The position numbers and the translations under genes are program-made. A DNA stretch of 64,000 nt from Aspidapion aeneum (Eukaryota > Arthropoda > Insecta > Coleoptera > Brentidae). Location of the stretch: NCBI GenBank assembly GCA_963576565.1, contig OY755046.1:52198786-52262785 (forward strand), read 5' to 3'. The notes below the pieces were generated by a model. It made no database searches and had not been told where the DNA came from. It worked only from the letters and a program-made list of their open reading frames with translations. Positions 22,909 through 34,366 of the stretch are shown here, in pieces. The first letter of the stretch is position 1; each line of letters opens with the position of its first letter.

Positions 22909-23373
22909 CAAACAAGTTTCGTGGCTAATCAGGTAAAAAGGAGTTTTTGTTTCTCTCATATTTTTCCGTGGGTAGCTTAAAAGCTTAACCTCACGGGGGT
23001 CCATGATCTTATCACCTAATAAGTGCTGACAGTTAACTGTTTCGTCCTTATGGGACTCCTCAGAACACTGCTTGGTCAATGTGAGACTCTTGCGAAGTTA
23101 ATGAGACGGTTTTGTCTCTAATCCTATGTAAATAGTAAGAAAACTCTCGCAAGAAGGTTCATCACACATCATATCTCGGTAGATGGCGCTTCTAGGATTA
23201 GAGACACAACCGTCTAATTAACTTCGCAAGCGTGTCACATTGACCAAGCAGTGTTCTGAGGAGTCCTATAAGGACGAAACAGTTAACTGTCAACACTTTT
23301 TTCAAGCTACCCACGGAAAAATATGAGAAAAACAAAAACTCCTTTTTAGCCGATTAGCCACGAAACATGTTTG
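22909..23373. mobile_element. Long-inverted-repeat element, 465 bp
   Basis: Ends CAAACAAGTTTCGTGGCTAA / complement ending CGAAACATGTTTG. The arms match for about 190 bp, including TCCGTGGGTAGCTT, GACAGTTAACTGTTTCGTCC and GTGTTCTGAGGAGTCC. The left arm carries ~45 bp more. Short spacer (about 23,130-23,190). Non-coding, would fold into a long hairpin. Confidence 0.75.
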
Positions 23374-23764
23374 ATTTTTAAATTCACGGGTATTAAATTT
23401 CATGTTTGTTAGTATTATTTGGCTAACTAATATGAACTATTTACAAATACACATTTATTTTAGTCATTTAATTCAAAAAGGGCAAAGCATCCGCATGATT
23501 GCAAACGAATCCTAACCTGTCCAGATATATCGATCACTGGATGTACACAGCGATGGGCGAAGGCCTATACTGACTTAAGGGGCCATGATACAAGAATGTG
23601 TTCCTCCAATAACTAGCCAAAATCCAAAGAAATAACTGGAAATAACAGAAGCCATGCAAACAAATCCGGGTGCCGCAATGAAAGCGGATTAGCTGTAAAG
23701 CGTGAAATAAGGCTAAGAAAAGCCATGGACTCGAATGCAAAAAAATTCGGTCATAGCGCGGTCG
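23374..23764. other. No confident feature
   Basis: Immediately upstream of the RNase H fragment and probably part of the same retroelement, but no motif survives. Confidence 0.35.
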
Positions 23765-23995
23765 GCGGGTTCGGTTTACAGACGGCTCAAAAATAAACGA
23801 GGGTGTAGGGCCGGAGTGTTCTCCACAGAGCTAGGACTGGAGGAGGCCTACAAAGTTTCTGGTTACTGCACTATTTTTCAGGCGGAGATTTTTGCGGTCC
23901 TGGAAGCCATCAATCTTTTTCCCCTGCGCCTTTATCCCACAACGCGATCAAGTCGCTGAACTCCTGCAGTACCAACTCGAACCTTGTTCGGAGAT
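23765..23995 (+). pseudogene. Non-LTR RNase H N-terminal fragment
   Basis: FTDGSKINEGVG (family TDGSK, first catalytic Asp) is followed, after a one-base frameshift, by AGVFSTELGLEEAYKVSGYC, IFQAEIFAVLEAI (catalytic Glu in QAEI) and then, in another frame, NAIKSLNSCSTNSNLVRRCQ (family DSQAAIKAL). This is the RNase H of a jockey/I/R1-type element. It ends next to the 40 bp repeat at 24,021. Confidence 0.7.
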
Positions 23996-24020
23996 GTCAG
24001 GAAAATTTGAACGAAAAAAT

Positions 24021-24060
24021 GGCGCTTTTTAGCATAATCTTCGCTCTGTAGCAAGCTAGT
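24021..24060 (+). repeat. 40 bp direct repeat, left copy
   Basis: Starts GGCGCTTTTTAGCATAATCT and ends GCAAGCTAGT. It matches 28,021-28,060 at 39 of 40 bases in the same orientation and directly adjoins the giant palindrome. Confidence 0.9.
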
Positions 24061-25952
24061 CTTTATTTACACATTCATGATTTGAATAAGATACAGGAAC
24101 CTTTTAAAACGTGGATTTTTTTAAATGTTGGATTAAGTGTACTGCGTGACCCATTTTTGATGGGATAAAGTAGGACACTCGATTAATAATAAATATAGCA
24201 ATCCACGGATTCTTTTCTTTGAGCTCTTAAAATGGTTTTACCATATTGTAGCCATACCGTAGTTTTAAGAATACAGTCAAACTTCAATAACTCGAACTTC
24301 ACTTGGTAAAAATAGGTGCAAGCTGGATTTTTGTATAATTTTTCCTAAGCCTCTGGGCTACATTCCCACGTTTTCTCTGCCAAAACCCTCCTTGAGCCTC
24401 GATAGATATAATGCCCCAAAGAACTATTTTAAAATAATTCAAGAAAGAAAAAATACGCAAGTGTTTTCGGCGTATAAAACAAAATTAACAAAAAACATAA
24501 CCTAATATTTTAAAAAATATATTTTAAATTTCATACCCACACAAAAATGCTTAAGGTTACTTTCTTGACATTATATTCACAAACATGTGGTATCACAATG
24601 GACCAGTAGGTCTACGTGAGACCAGCTGACATTACTAGTTGGTGGTCTGCCAAGGTCAGGTTATCCTTAATTTATGTTAACATGGGAACCCTGGCCGACC
24701 GGCTTAGTGCGTTGGTTCGTGCGTATGGCTGCAGTGCTTGCTATATTACTGGACCGACCGTGCGTAGACTGGGCGCGCTGCGTATCTTGTGGGTCGGCAT
24801 ATGAATGTTTTTGTAACGTCCCAATAAGGCATATCTCGGCAAAAATTTGGCTCAAATAATGGGTAATTGATACTATGGATGGAAATTCCCAGTATAAAAA
24901 AAACATCGATTTAGACCTTCCAACACGAGAAAAGAGGAGATATAATTTTAAAAATATCACCTTAATATCTTTATTGTTTACATTCTATAATTTCATACCA
25001 AAATGTTGAACTGGCAACACAGCACAAAGCTGACCCTCTCTCCAACTTTAGGCCACTGGGTGAGTTCCCTAGATCTTGAGACCTCGTTGGATAAAGCTTA
25101 ATCCTGTTTCTATTGGATCCAATCACCTACGGCAAAATCTAAGAGATACAAAAATCACTTTGCTAGCTAGCCATGAATAATTTAGATTATCTTTTATTGA
25201 TCAAAGCCGAATGTTTGTCTTGAATTTTAACGGAGCATTGGCCGATTTGCGTTACGAATCGATATCTAATGTTGTTTTAATAAAATCCGACAAAATCTCT
25301 GTTATTTTTGGATATTTCAATTACGGTTCCCCTTCAGTTTTCTAATATTTCCCTTTCGTTCTATTTCCGGTTTTCTTCTTAAAAACAAAGCGCTCTAAAA
25401 ATGCAATAAATTGGACTTGTAATTTCGTAAAAATCTCTGCTCTTTCTGGAATTATTCATAACGTGGTAAAAATACCAAATTGAAACTGTTATTACATTCC
25501 TTTAAAATTGTTTCCTTGCCTCTTATTTGCGGTTAAATTGAGGTTTCTACAATTCTAGTACTAAATCTGTTTTTCCTTGCTGTAGATACAAACCTTGTAT
25601 ACAAATATTTGGATTTACATTTTGACATTTTGAAAAAAAAAAAACGATTCAACTTCTGCGTAGAAACAGCTTTAAAATATTTGCAAATTTGCATACTTTT
25701 ATTATATTTGAAATTCCAGCCAAACTGCTATTGATAGCAAAAATAGTGTTTCACTAAAATTTAATAAAACAAAAGGGTTTAAACAAAGTAAATGTAACCT
25801 AAGGGTAGTTTCTTAAGGGTTTGGCATTCTAAACATAGGCATATATAGTTTTACAGTATAGTTGTTGTTGTATGATGATTTTTCCCCAAATATGTATGTA
25901 TCCTAGAAGGTTTCTAAAATATTTTCCAAAAATAATATGTCCATGTACATAT

Positions 25953-26306
25953 TGTTACGGGTTCACTGCCTCAAATAAAACGAGCAAATGTACGAAAAAC
26001 ATCAATAAAACTTACTAATATCTCACTACTGAAATCAGCCTATTAACTTCGTGTTAATATCTCGCGATTGCTACAGTTCGTTATCTCTGACTGACTGTTA
26101 ATGCGCGATGTCCGGCCCTATATATAAGGTCGTCGATCTTTCGCAAACTATCTATCCGTTTTCGGCGCCCCGAAAATTCGCGTAAGTCACAGATAACGCA
26201 ACTAAAACCTAGACTAGTAATTCAATCATAAGATAAGTCAACCTAATACTACACTAAACCTTAATCAATTCTAGCCATAAAATTTAAATAACTTAAATTT
26301 GTAACA
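25953..26306 (-). mobile_element. Solo LTR of a gypsy-type retrotransposon, 354 bp
   Basis: Termini TGTTACGGG ... TTTGTAACA (TG/CA) flanked by a 4 bp duplication ATAT (25,949-25,952; 26,307-26,310). On the minus strand it has TATATATAG near its middle and ends GGCAGTGAACCCGTAACA after TTTTATTTGAGG, arranged like U3-R-U5. No internal region adjoins, so it is the product of LTR-LTR recombination. Confidence 0.8.
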
Positions 26307-27352
26307 ATATGTATAGCCTGGTTTTTGACAGCCTCGGTGAAAAATCATGACATTAAAATCTGCAAAATCCATATTAATACGAGTATTTGTTACATTATTT
26401 ACGTTATGTAAGTACCTCTGTTTATAACTTTGAACCCTTAATAAACCACCCTTATATTCCATTTATTTTGTCTGAGCCCCTTTATTATATTTAAGTTTAA
26501 TCAAATACTATTTTTTTTTCTAAAATTTTATAAAATTAACTTTAATATTTGTAAGCTGGAATTTCAAATAAAGTAGAAAGTGTGCTTATTTGCTCGTATT
26601 TTAACACTGTTTTAAAATAGAAGTTAAATATTTATTATTTCTTGTTTTTTTTTGTACAGTTCCTAGTTATTTTATAAAAATTAAATTTTCAAAATATAAT
26701 TTGTGGACCGCTGGTATTAACCATTTTCCTAGCCTTTTATTTTCCTAGCCTTTTCTTAAAGTTGTTTAACTTTAAGAAAACAAGAACCAAATTTTGGAAA
26801 TGGTGTGTTTGGTACAAGTGGGGATTAAGCTTAATATTATGAAGCAATAACATCTTAAAACAAGTTACTTACAGAGTGGGAATAAGAATAAAAAAATCAT
26901 TTGTTTTGAAATATTTTAAAATGTTAGCTTAGGTTTTTTCTTAATTTTATATTATAGACCAAATGATTTTGCATATTTTTTCTCTCTTGACTTGTATTGT
27001 AAAGTTATTGGTTTTCGAGGAAATCGTAAAGAGTGATGTTTAGAATATTTGGGCCTTACTTCGAACATTAAAGTTCAATTTTCTAAGAGGCCTTATATCT
27101 AGCGAAGCTTAAGAAGGATTTTGGCGGATATTATGTTGGGATGTGGCCCAGATGCTAAAGAATAATTATACATAAATCCAGCTTGCACCTATTTTTTGCT
27201 AGGTGAATTTCTAATTTGTTGTTTCTAAAGGTTTGTTGAAAATACTATTATTAAAACTACAGGGTATGGTAAAAATCTCGTAACATCATTCTAAGAGCCC
27301 AAAGAAAAAAATCAGTAGATTGCTATATTTATTATTAATCAAGTATCCTACT

Positions 27353-27905
27353 TCAGAAAAGGTTTTGGAAGGAACAATAAATTATTAAACTAAAAAAAGA
27401 AAACCAAACGGCTGAAGTCAATAGACGAGTAAGATTGGCCTGGGCAGCATTCGGTAAATTAAGCTACATATTAAAAAATAAAAAATACCCTCAGTACCTC
27501 AATCCTTACTGATGGATCCCAAATCTGGATACAAAATCAATAATGGATAAAGTAACAAAAGCCCAAAGATCAATGGAAAGGCAAATGTTACATGTAAAGC
27601 TAACAGAAACAGGAATAAATGGATGAGAAGTAAAACAAAAGTGAGGCATATCAGAGGAGAAGTAGCAGAACTAAAATAGAAATTTGCCGGTCATAATATC
27701 AGACAGAAAAACGATGGATAAAGGAAATGTATCTTAAACTGAAGACCTTGTTAAAAGAAGTAGGTGAAGTCCCCAAATGAGATGGGCATGATTTGAAGAA
27801 ACATTCGGGAGCTAGATGGATGAACAAGGTGACAGACAAAGAAGAGTGATAGATATTGTGGGAGGCCTATGTCCAAAGATGGATCGAAGAAGCCTAAATA
27901 GATAG
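27353..27905 (+). pseudogene. RTE non-LTR retrotransposon, 3'-terminal fragment
   Basis: Broken frames match the C-terminal half of RTE ORF2: RRVRLAWAAFGKLSYILKN, then KVTKAQRSMERQMLHVKLTE and finally WEAYVQRWIEEA with stop, followed by ATAGATAGG. It interrupts the right arm of the giant palindrome at a point where the left arm is continuous (near 24,170), so it inserted after the palindrome formed. Confidence 0.8.
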
Positions 27906-28020
27906 GCCCACATTATCCCATTGAAACTGGGACACGCAGTACAGTTATTTCAACATTTTGAAAAAATCCACATTTTTAAAGGTTTTTATATCTTATTCAA
28001 ATCATGAATGTGTAAATAAA

Positions 28021-28060
28021 GGCGCTTTTTAGCATAATCTTCGCTCTGTAGCAAGCCAGT
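28021..28060 (+). repeat. 40 bp direct repeat, right copy
   Basis: Same orientation as 24,021-24,060, single difference (GCCAGT for GCTAGT). The first G may belong to the palindrome end. Confidence 0.9.
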
Positions 28061-31001
28061 TACAAATAAATCTTTCTTGCTTTCATGCTAAAAAGAATGT
28101 TTATTAAGAAGGCGTGTAGCCTCGTTTTTATTCTTTTTTTTTATTAAAGTCAAAAAACGTTTTTCGTTGTCTTTTGGCTCTAAAAAAATATGGTGACGTT
28201 TTGTCTCTGTCACTTAGACCGTCCAACTTTATCCTTTTCTTGCGTAAGCATCTAGAGAGCTGCTACACAAGCTTTATTATTAAAAGAAAGTATTTATTAG
28301 GTTCCTCCATAAGTGCACACTTTCAAAATTTCCTTAAAAAATATTTAAATTTGACAATTCTTTAATTAATAATTTCATCATTAAGTATCAATATACCCCA
28401 AAAGGCATTCACCAAACACTTGAGTACAAACTACAAATGCGCCTTACTTCGGTTAATGCTCTTGTGAATCAATTGCGGCGATCGATGCCACCGGCAACCA
28501 AAAAAATTTTTTTTGCCTGCGCCGCTATTTTTTTTTGGGTGTGCACGCCCAAAGTTTTACGTCACTCGCCGCCAGTGCTAAATGCACTTCACAGACTGGT
28601 CGGGGGAATAAATCTTAATGTCATTTTTCAAAGCCAATTATTACATAAAATAACTTAAAACCCTCTTTCTGTCTAGTTGTATGCATTACTTTATTAAATA
28701 GGAATTAATATTTAAATATTGTAAAAAGCGCAACTTATATTGGGATCCTATATTAGTACAACATCTTCCCAAATATAAATTGAAAAACGGTTCGTTCAAC
28801 GGCAGCTTGCCCTTCTAAAAAGTCCCCTAAAATCTCATAGTATTTTACCTTAAATCTCATACAGAATTTTAAAAGATTTAAGGAGTCTTGATCCATGATT
28901 ATACAAAATTTAATGTAATCTCATCAAATCTTCTTTACTATATAAAAATCAGTTAAGATTTTATATCATTTTGGGAGGTCCTCCTCAAATCTCCACAAGC
29001 TTCCAAAATCTGTGAAAAACTAAAATGAATTATGAGATTTGAGGAGTAATTTAGAGCAGAGTGTCCAAATAAAATTAACAAATAAATTATAGCGAACCGC
29101 TGTAAAACAGTGAACACAAATTATAAACATATTAAAAATTATTGCATTCAAGGCATTAAATTTTTCAGTAAAATAATATCCGGCACTGATTTGCATTATT
29201 CCAACATTCCACCAAATTTATAAAGAACAAAATATTATGACTAAAGAGATTAATATATAAGATTTATTAGTATTTAAAATACATTTAAATTTCCCGCCAA
29301 GCGCGACACGCGAGCTACTTGCCGGAAGCGCCTTCTTTATGGAATTTTTCACTTTAAGTATTAAGCCTTTTATACGAGCATGTTGTACCTAATCGTGTCT
29401 TCTCCTTTTCTTAATGCATTTGTATAAGTGAGAAGCAGCATACCGCATCATACTAGAAAATAGTTTTCCTTTACCTATGGTCTTTATACTTTTACACTAC
29501 CGCTCTGCTGTACCAACTATAGCCGCTTTTAAGCAAATAACAAGTAATTACCTCTGGTTATCCCTTGGTTGACATTTAAAATCATCTGTTTAGGCCCTTA
29601 GCCTATTACCACAGAAACACCACTTGAACAGCTTTTTTATAACCGGTTTTTGTTTGTTGTTGCTTTTTAAAATCTGGGACTGAATAAACCATAAAACTTA
29701 TTTACAAATGCTGCTGTGATTAATAAAAAAGCCGTACCTATACCTACATACAAATCCCTAAGTAGATACGGTATTTTCTTTAAGCAGCTTAAAAGGGACA
29801 GAGCTGTGTTTAGGTAGGACGAGGTTCCCAGGAGGGCCAGTTCGATCATTCTAAAAAAGCACCTAAACCACAATAAACCGTATAGTCAGAGTAAAAAAGA
29901 TTGTACTTACTATTGATTAACAAACAAGCGGCATCAAAGTCATCTATATCTAATGTGATATCTTTTTCCTCATAATTGAGGGACACACGATAAATTTTAC
30001 TCATTCCAAATTTGTTTTGCAAAAATTCATTTGCAAAAATTCACGCAAAATTTTTCCGAAAAAGAAACAAAACAATTGATTGTGAGGTTAGAAAACCAAA
30101 TAACCTTCCTCGAAAATGTGGTATTTACGTATTTACGATGACGTATAAAGGGCTCATTTCCCTCTTACGCGGAGGAACCGAGATAAGTCGAATAACACAT
30201 TTTTGAGAAATTGCCAGTTAAAGTTTTTTGTACATTTCATAGTTCATTTCCTGACCAAAAAAGAAAACACAAAACAAAAACTTAGGTTAGGATAGTGAAA
30301 TCTATTAATCTTAATGTGCCCAGTAAACCCCCCTCCCCCCTCGAAAACCCCCAAAAGCTAGTTAACTCAAAATGCAAATTTTTCGACTTGTCTCCGTTCT
30401 CCCGCGCAAGCGGGATTTATGGCGTCACTCTTCAAGAGTAGGTAGTATTTACCAAGGACGCTTGAAGGCCAGTTCTAAATACTAGTAATTACTAGTTATT
30501 CGCTTGAAAACGGCTTATTTTCTCAAGATAGTTAGTTACTGCAGTATGCCAGAGCGGTATAGGGGACGTATTTTCATGTATAATGTACTAGTACTAAAAA
30601 TCATGATTCGGCATAAAATGTCCAGAACTCCGTTTTGCTCTTGATGGGTCTCTTTAATGTTCTGTGATTGGTCCTTTAGATTTTTCGTGACTTAACCTGA
30701 TTTTTTGTTTGTATATCGTTGCAAACACACTAGAAAAGCTCTAAATAAGCTGACCTCACTTTAATGAGATCTAACCTATTGTTACTGAGATCTAACCTGT
30801 TCTTACATCTAACCATTTGAATAATGTATCCGCCCTTACATTGCCTAATCTGTGTACGTTTTGCAAATAAACTTAAAAAATTAAGATATGCTACGTAGTT
30901 TAAAGCACTAATAAGAAAGAAAAGTCCTTATTGACTTTTAGCATCTCATAGTGGAATCTGTGGCTTGTTCGTTTTGATAGACCTGTGTATTCTTGTTGTA
31001 G
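28061..31001. other. No gene recognised in ~2.9 kb
   Basis: AT-rich DNA upstream of the Ig exon, probably its intron. Short frames have no domains. No bounded repeats were found by eye. Confidence 0.5.
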
Positions 31002-31209
31002 GTATCTTGGTTAAAAGCCGAGGACCAAACGCTTCTCACCCAACAAACTAAAGTCATCACGCCAGGCAACCGCATATCCATCACAAATGACAAGAACATG
31101 TGGCAGCTAAGAATTAAGAGCATCAAAAGAACTGACAAGGGATGTTATATGTGTCAGGTCAACTCGCATCCAGAGGAAAAAGTGCAGACTGGATGCCTAG
31201 ATATTTTTG
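31002..31209 (+). CDS. Internal exon of a DIP/lachesin-type Ig-domain gene
   Basis: Exon of 208 nt (69 codons plus one base) between a good acceptor (tgtgtattcttgttgtag) and a donor (G/gtaggt). It reads VSWLKAEDQTLLTQQTKVIT ... NRISITNDKNMWQLRIKSIK and DKGCYMCQVNSHPEEKVQTG, then CLDIF. This is the C-terminal two thirds of an immunoglobulin domain: the core Trp of strand C (SWLK), the Leu-x-Ile strand E and the DxGxYxCQ strand F Cys. DIP and lachesin cell-adhesion proteins of insect neurons have VxWxRAxxQTxL ... DRGCYMCQINTxP ... VGCIDV in their first Ig domain, which this follows closely; their exons break at similar places. The first Cys must lie on an upstream exon that I do not see here. 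The frame is open with no defects, so it looks functional. The exact paralogue is not assigned. Confidence 0.8.
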
Positions 31210-31332
31210 GTAGGTAGTCATTGCAGTAAGTAACGTCTTCATTTGAGATAAATACTATCGTGATGTAGTTACTCAGAAACGATCCAGGAACTGAAGGATC
31301 GTTTCATGAGACGGGTCGAGGGGCATTAAAAC

Positions 31333-31365
31333 CCCGTAGTACAGGATGCGTTCCTGTACTACGGG
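31333..31365. repeat. Perfect hairpin, 14 bp arms
   Basis: CCCGTAGTACAGGA, loop TGCGT, then TCCTGTACTACGGG. It lies ~125 bp into the intron after the Ig exon in a GC-richer stretch (31,280-31,420). No attached gene or element borders. Confidence 0.8.
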
Positions 31366-33190
31366 ACAGGCCAGGGACCTACAAAAGGCCCCTGGATGTC
31401 TAAAAAACTTGCGCCACACGGGCGTCAAATTTAGATATTAATGCTGAGGTAAATTTACATGGAAAAGTACAGACTATGAATGAAATAGGTACACACCTAT
31501 CATGCACAAGGATCTTAGTAGGAGGAGCGAAGTACTTTTAAGAGTATTTCTCGCAAATAGACACATATGAAAGAGTAGCTGTCAGACAGATTTGATCGGC
31601 TATTAGAGTGGAGAACTTCTCGCCAATATAAAGTTAGTTAAATTCGAATTTCTCAATTCGCGTTTACTGAATAATTTGTTTATACTGTTCATGCGTTAAC
31701 TTAGTGCTATCAACACGGATTGTCTTTAAAATATTAAAGTTGGAATGACGGTTCAGGAATATTATTTGATTTTTAAAATAAAGCTGGGTTTGAGATTGTT
31801 TTTACTTTATTCTTGCCGAACAATTTTTTTTTTAAATGTATTGTACTTAATTTTTCAGAGCCGCTTCATTAGCTCACACAAAAATTAAATTTAAAGCAGA
31901 AGCGAATGTGTTCGTTTATGCGTGGAAAGTAATCGGATTACCTACATCTATTTATTTATATTCGGCACTCGGCAGGCTCTTAAAACATGTGTTTACAAAA
32001 ATTACAACATAAAAAAATTATGTTTTTGTAGTGTAATTTTGTTTAAAAAAAATTTACGCTGGTATTTTTGGATTCTAAATGAACCTTATTGTAAAAAATA
32101 AAAAAGTTTTACAATACAAACAAATAAATAAATGCCATGACAAACACAGATGACAAATTCAATACATGTCAAATATAAGAGTTCGCATGCGGTACATGGC
32201 GGGTGATTTAAATTCAAAATAGGGAATGCTAATCTTAAAGATTTTAACCTTTTAATCATCTTGCATCCTTAAAAAAGTTTGGTGAAATAGCGGGATGGTG
32301 TCTAAGAATTTTTCACTGAAATTTCGAGGAAATAAAAAAACTTCTGACCTTCCATAAGACCCAATGTAAAAGTCAGCCCCCCGATGACAGCTGATTTTTT
32401 AAGGATCGTGGCCTGTATTTTTTTGTTGGCCTTGGTTAACTTTGTCCAATTAAATATTACAGAGAAAAACAAACTGTAAGGTGTACATTTATTTTTAGCC
32501 AATTAACGGGAAAAAATTGATTTGAATTGAACTATGAATCCAGGTTCCTTGTTTAATGGTTGAAAACTAATGGTCACAGTAACTGATTTTACTTACTTTT
32601 TCGTTTTGTATACTTAAAAAGACCGTTATCATTTTCTACGATTGTACATTACCATAAAGCATTTCTATTTTCCTTATAATATACCGTGAGTAATTTGAGA
32701 AACAAGGTTTTTGATGAGATCCCCTGTGTTTCGACGCAAATTGAGGGTTTTTTCAGTACCTATAATGACTAGAGGCCCTCTATACCTTTTGACAGTTGTT
32801 TTTCACCCGAGGTTAACATTGGCATTAACTCAGAGGAGACTGCTCTTCTATTCTTGTTGATTTTTTTTTAAAGATAATTTTTTTACGGTACGAAATATAT
32901 TTCGGTTTTTTAACGTTGTAATCTGAGGGCACGGCAGTGCCTCGCCAAGTTCGCGCGCCGTAACCATCTTTTCTGGAAACATTTCAGCCGATATTTGACC
33001 TACCTAAAACTCTACTTCGAAATGAGCTACGAATCTCAAACTTTGCAAAGTCGTAGATCTCCATGGAGTTAACAACCCCTCCAAGTTTCATGGAATTCCC
33101 TAAAGTAGTAAGGTAGTTACGAAATTTCAAAAAACGTCGAAATTGCCACTCACTCACTGACTCACTCATGTATAGATCATCAATATTCTA
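31366..33190. other. No gene recognised
   Basis: Presumed intron. From about 32,925 (GGGCACGGCAGTGCCTCGCC, itself a short palindrome) the sequence probably belongs to the transposon that carries the 141 bp array downstream. Confidence 0.45.
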
Positions 33191-34265
33191 CTGTACTTCC
33201 AGACATGCTACAAAGCTGAAATTTGGCAGACTGATAGAAATTATGACCAAACCCCTGGAAAAAATCAAAAAACCCCAAAATTTTAATTTACTCCCCTCCC
33301 CTATACATTTAAAGTTATGTAAAAGTAGCATCGCCCACTTCCAGAAACGCTAAAGAGTTGAGCTTTGGCAGACTGATAGAAACTATGATAAAACTATAGG
33401 AAAAAATCAAAAAACCTTAAAATTTTAATTTACTCCCCTCCCCTATACATTTAAAGTTATGTCAAAGTAGCATTGCCCACTTCCAGAAATGCTAGAGAGT
33501 TGAGCTTTGGCAGACTGAACTATGAAAAAACTATAGGAAAAAATTAAAACACCCCAAAATTCTAATTTACTTCCCTCCCCTATAAATGTAAAGTTAAGTA
33601 AAAGTAACATTGCCTACTTCCAGACATACTAGAGAGCTGAGCTTTGGAAGACCGATAGTAACTATGATAAAGTTATAGAAAAAAATTAAAACACCCCAAA
33701 ATTCTAATTTACTTCCTTCCCCTATTAATGCAAAGTTATGTAAAAGTAACACTGCCCACTTCCAGAAACGCTAGAGAGCTGAACTTTTTAAGACTGAAAG
33801 ACAATATGATAAAACTATATGAAAAAATTTAAAAACACCAACATTTTAATTTACTTCCCTCTCCTATAAATGTAAATTTATATAAAACTAACATTGCCCA
33901 CTTCCAGAAATGCTAGAGAGCTGAGCATTGGAATGCTGATAGAAATTATGATAAAACCATGGGAAAAAATTTAAAAAGTCCAATATTTTCATTTACTCTC
34001 CTCCCCTATAAATGTAAAGTTATGTAAAAGTAACATTACCCACTTTCAGAAACGCTAGAGAGCTGAGCATTGGAAGACTGATAGGAACTATGATAAAACT
34101 ATAGGACAAATTTTAAAAACACGACAATTTTAATTTATTTCCCTCCCCTATACATGTAAAGTTATGTAAAAGTAACATTGTGCACTTTCAGAAACGCTAG
34201 AGAGCTGAGCTTTGGAAGGCTGATAGGATCTACGATAAAACCATGGAAAAAAATTAAAAAATCTA
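33191..34265 (+). repeat. Tandem array, ~141 bp unit, 8 copies
   Basis: The motif CTTCCAGAAACGCTAGAGAG recurs at about 33,198, 33,339, 33,480, 33,618, 33,758, 33,901, 34,043 and 34,185, giving spacings of 138-143 bp. Each unit also holds 'tttactcccctcccctata' and 'tatgataaaactatagg'. Copies are roughly 80-90% alike. No ORF is conserved across units. Confidence 0.9.
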
Positions 34266-34366
34266 AAAAGTTTAAGTAAGGCATTGCAAAAGTTTTGAAC
34301 AATATTCCGCATATTTTACTACTTTAAAAATTAAGTATTATCCAATTCCTTTAAAAAAGAAGTGAA

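Larger units (their letters stand above)
24061..28020. repeat. Giant imperfect palindrome (~3.96 kb) flanked by 40 bp direct repeats
   Basis: The left end CTTTATTTACACATTCATGA is complemented exactly at the right end. Inverted homology can be followed inward through 'aggtgcaagctggatt' (24,330 vs 27,180), 'aacctaatattttaaaa', 'ttatatttgaaattccagc' (25,700 vs 26,560) and 'taagggt.gttt.ttaagggtt' (25,800 vs 26,440) almost to the centre near 26,000. Arms are clearly diverged, so old. The right arm is broken by an RTE 3' end and the centre by a solo LTR; the left arm holds roughly 600 bp (about 24,600-25,250) without a clear partner. No transposase seen. Confidence 0.8.

Noticed and set aside
24271..24310. 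ACAGTCAAACTTCAATAACTCGAAC resembling a pogo-like MITE end
   Set aside because: The opposite palindrome arm aligns through this place without a gap, so it is probably arm sequence that looks similar by chance.
33191..34265. CRISPR-like regular array
   Set aside because: Units of ~141 bp repeat over their whole length with no unique spacers, and the DNA is eukaryotic.
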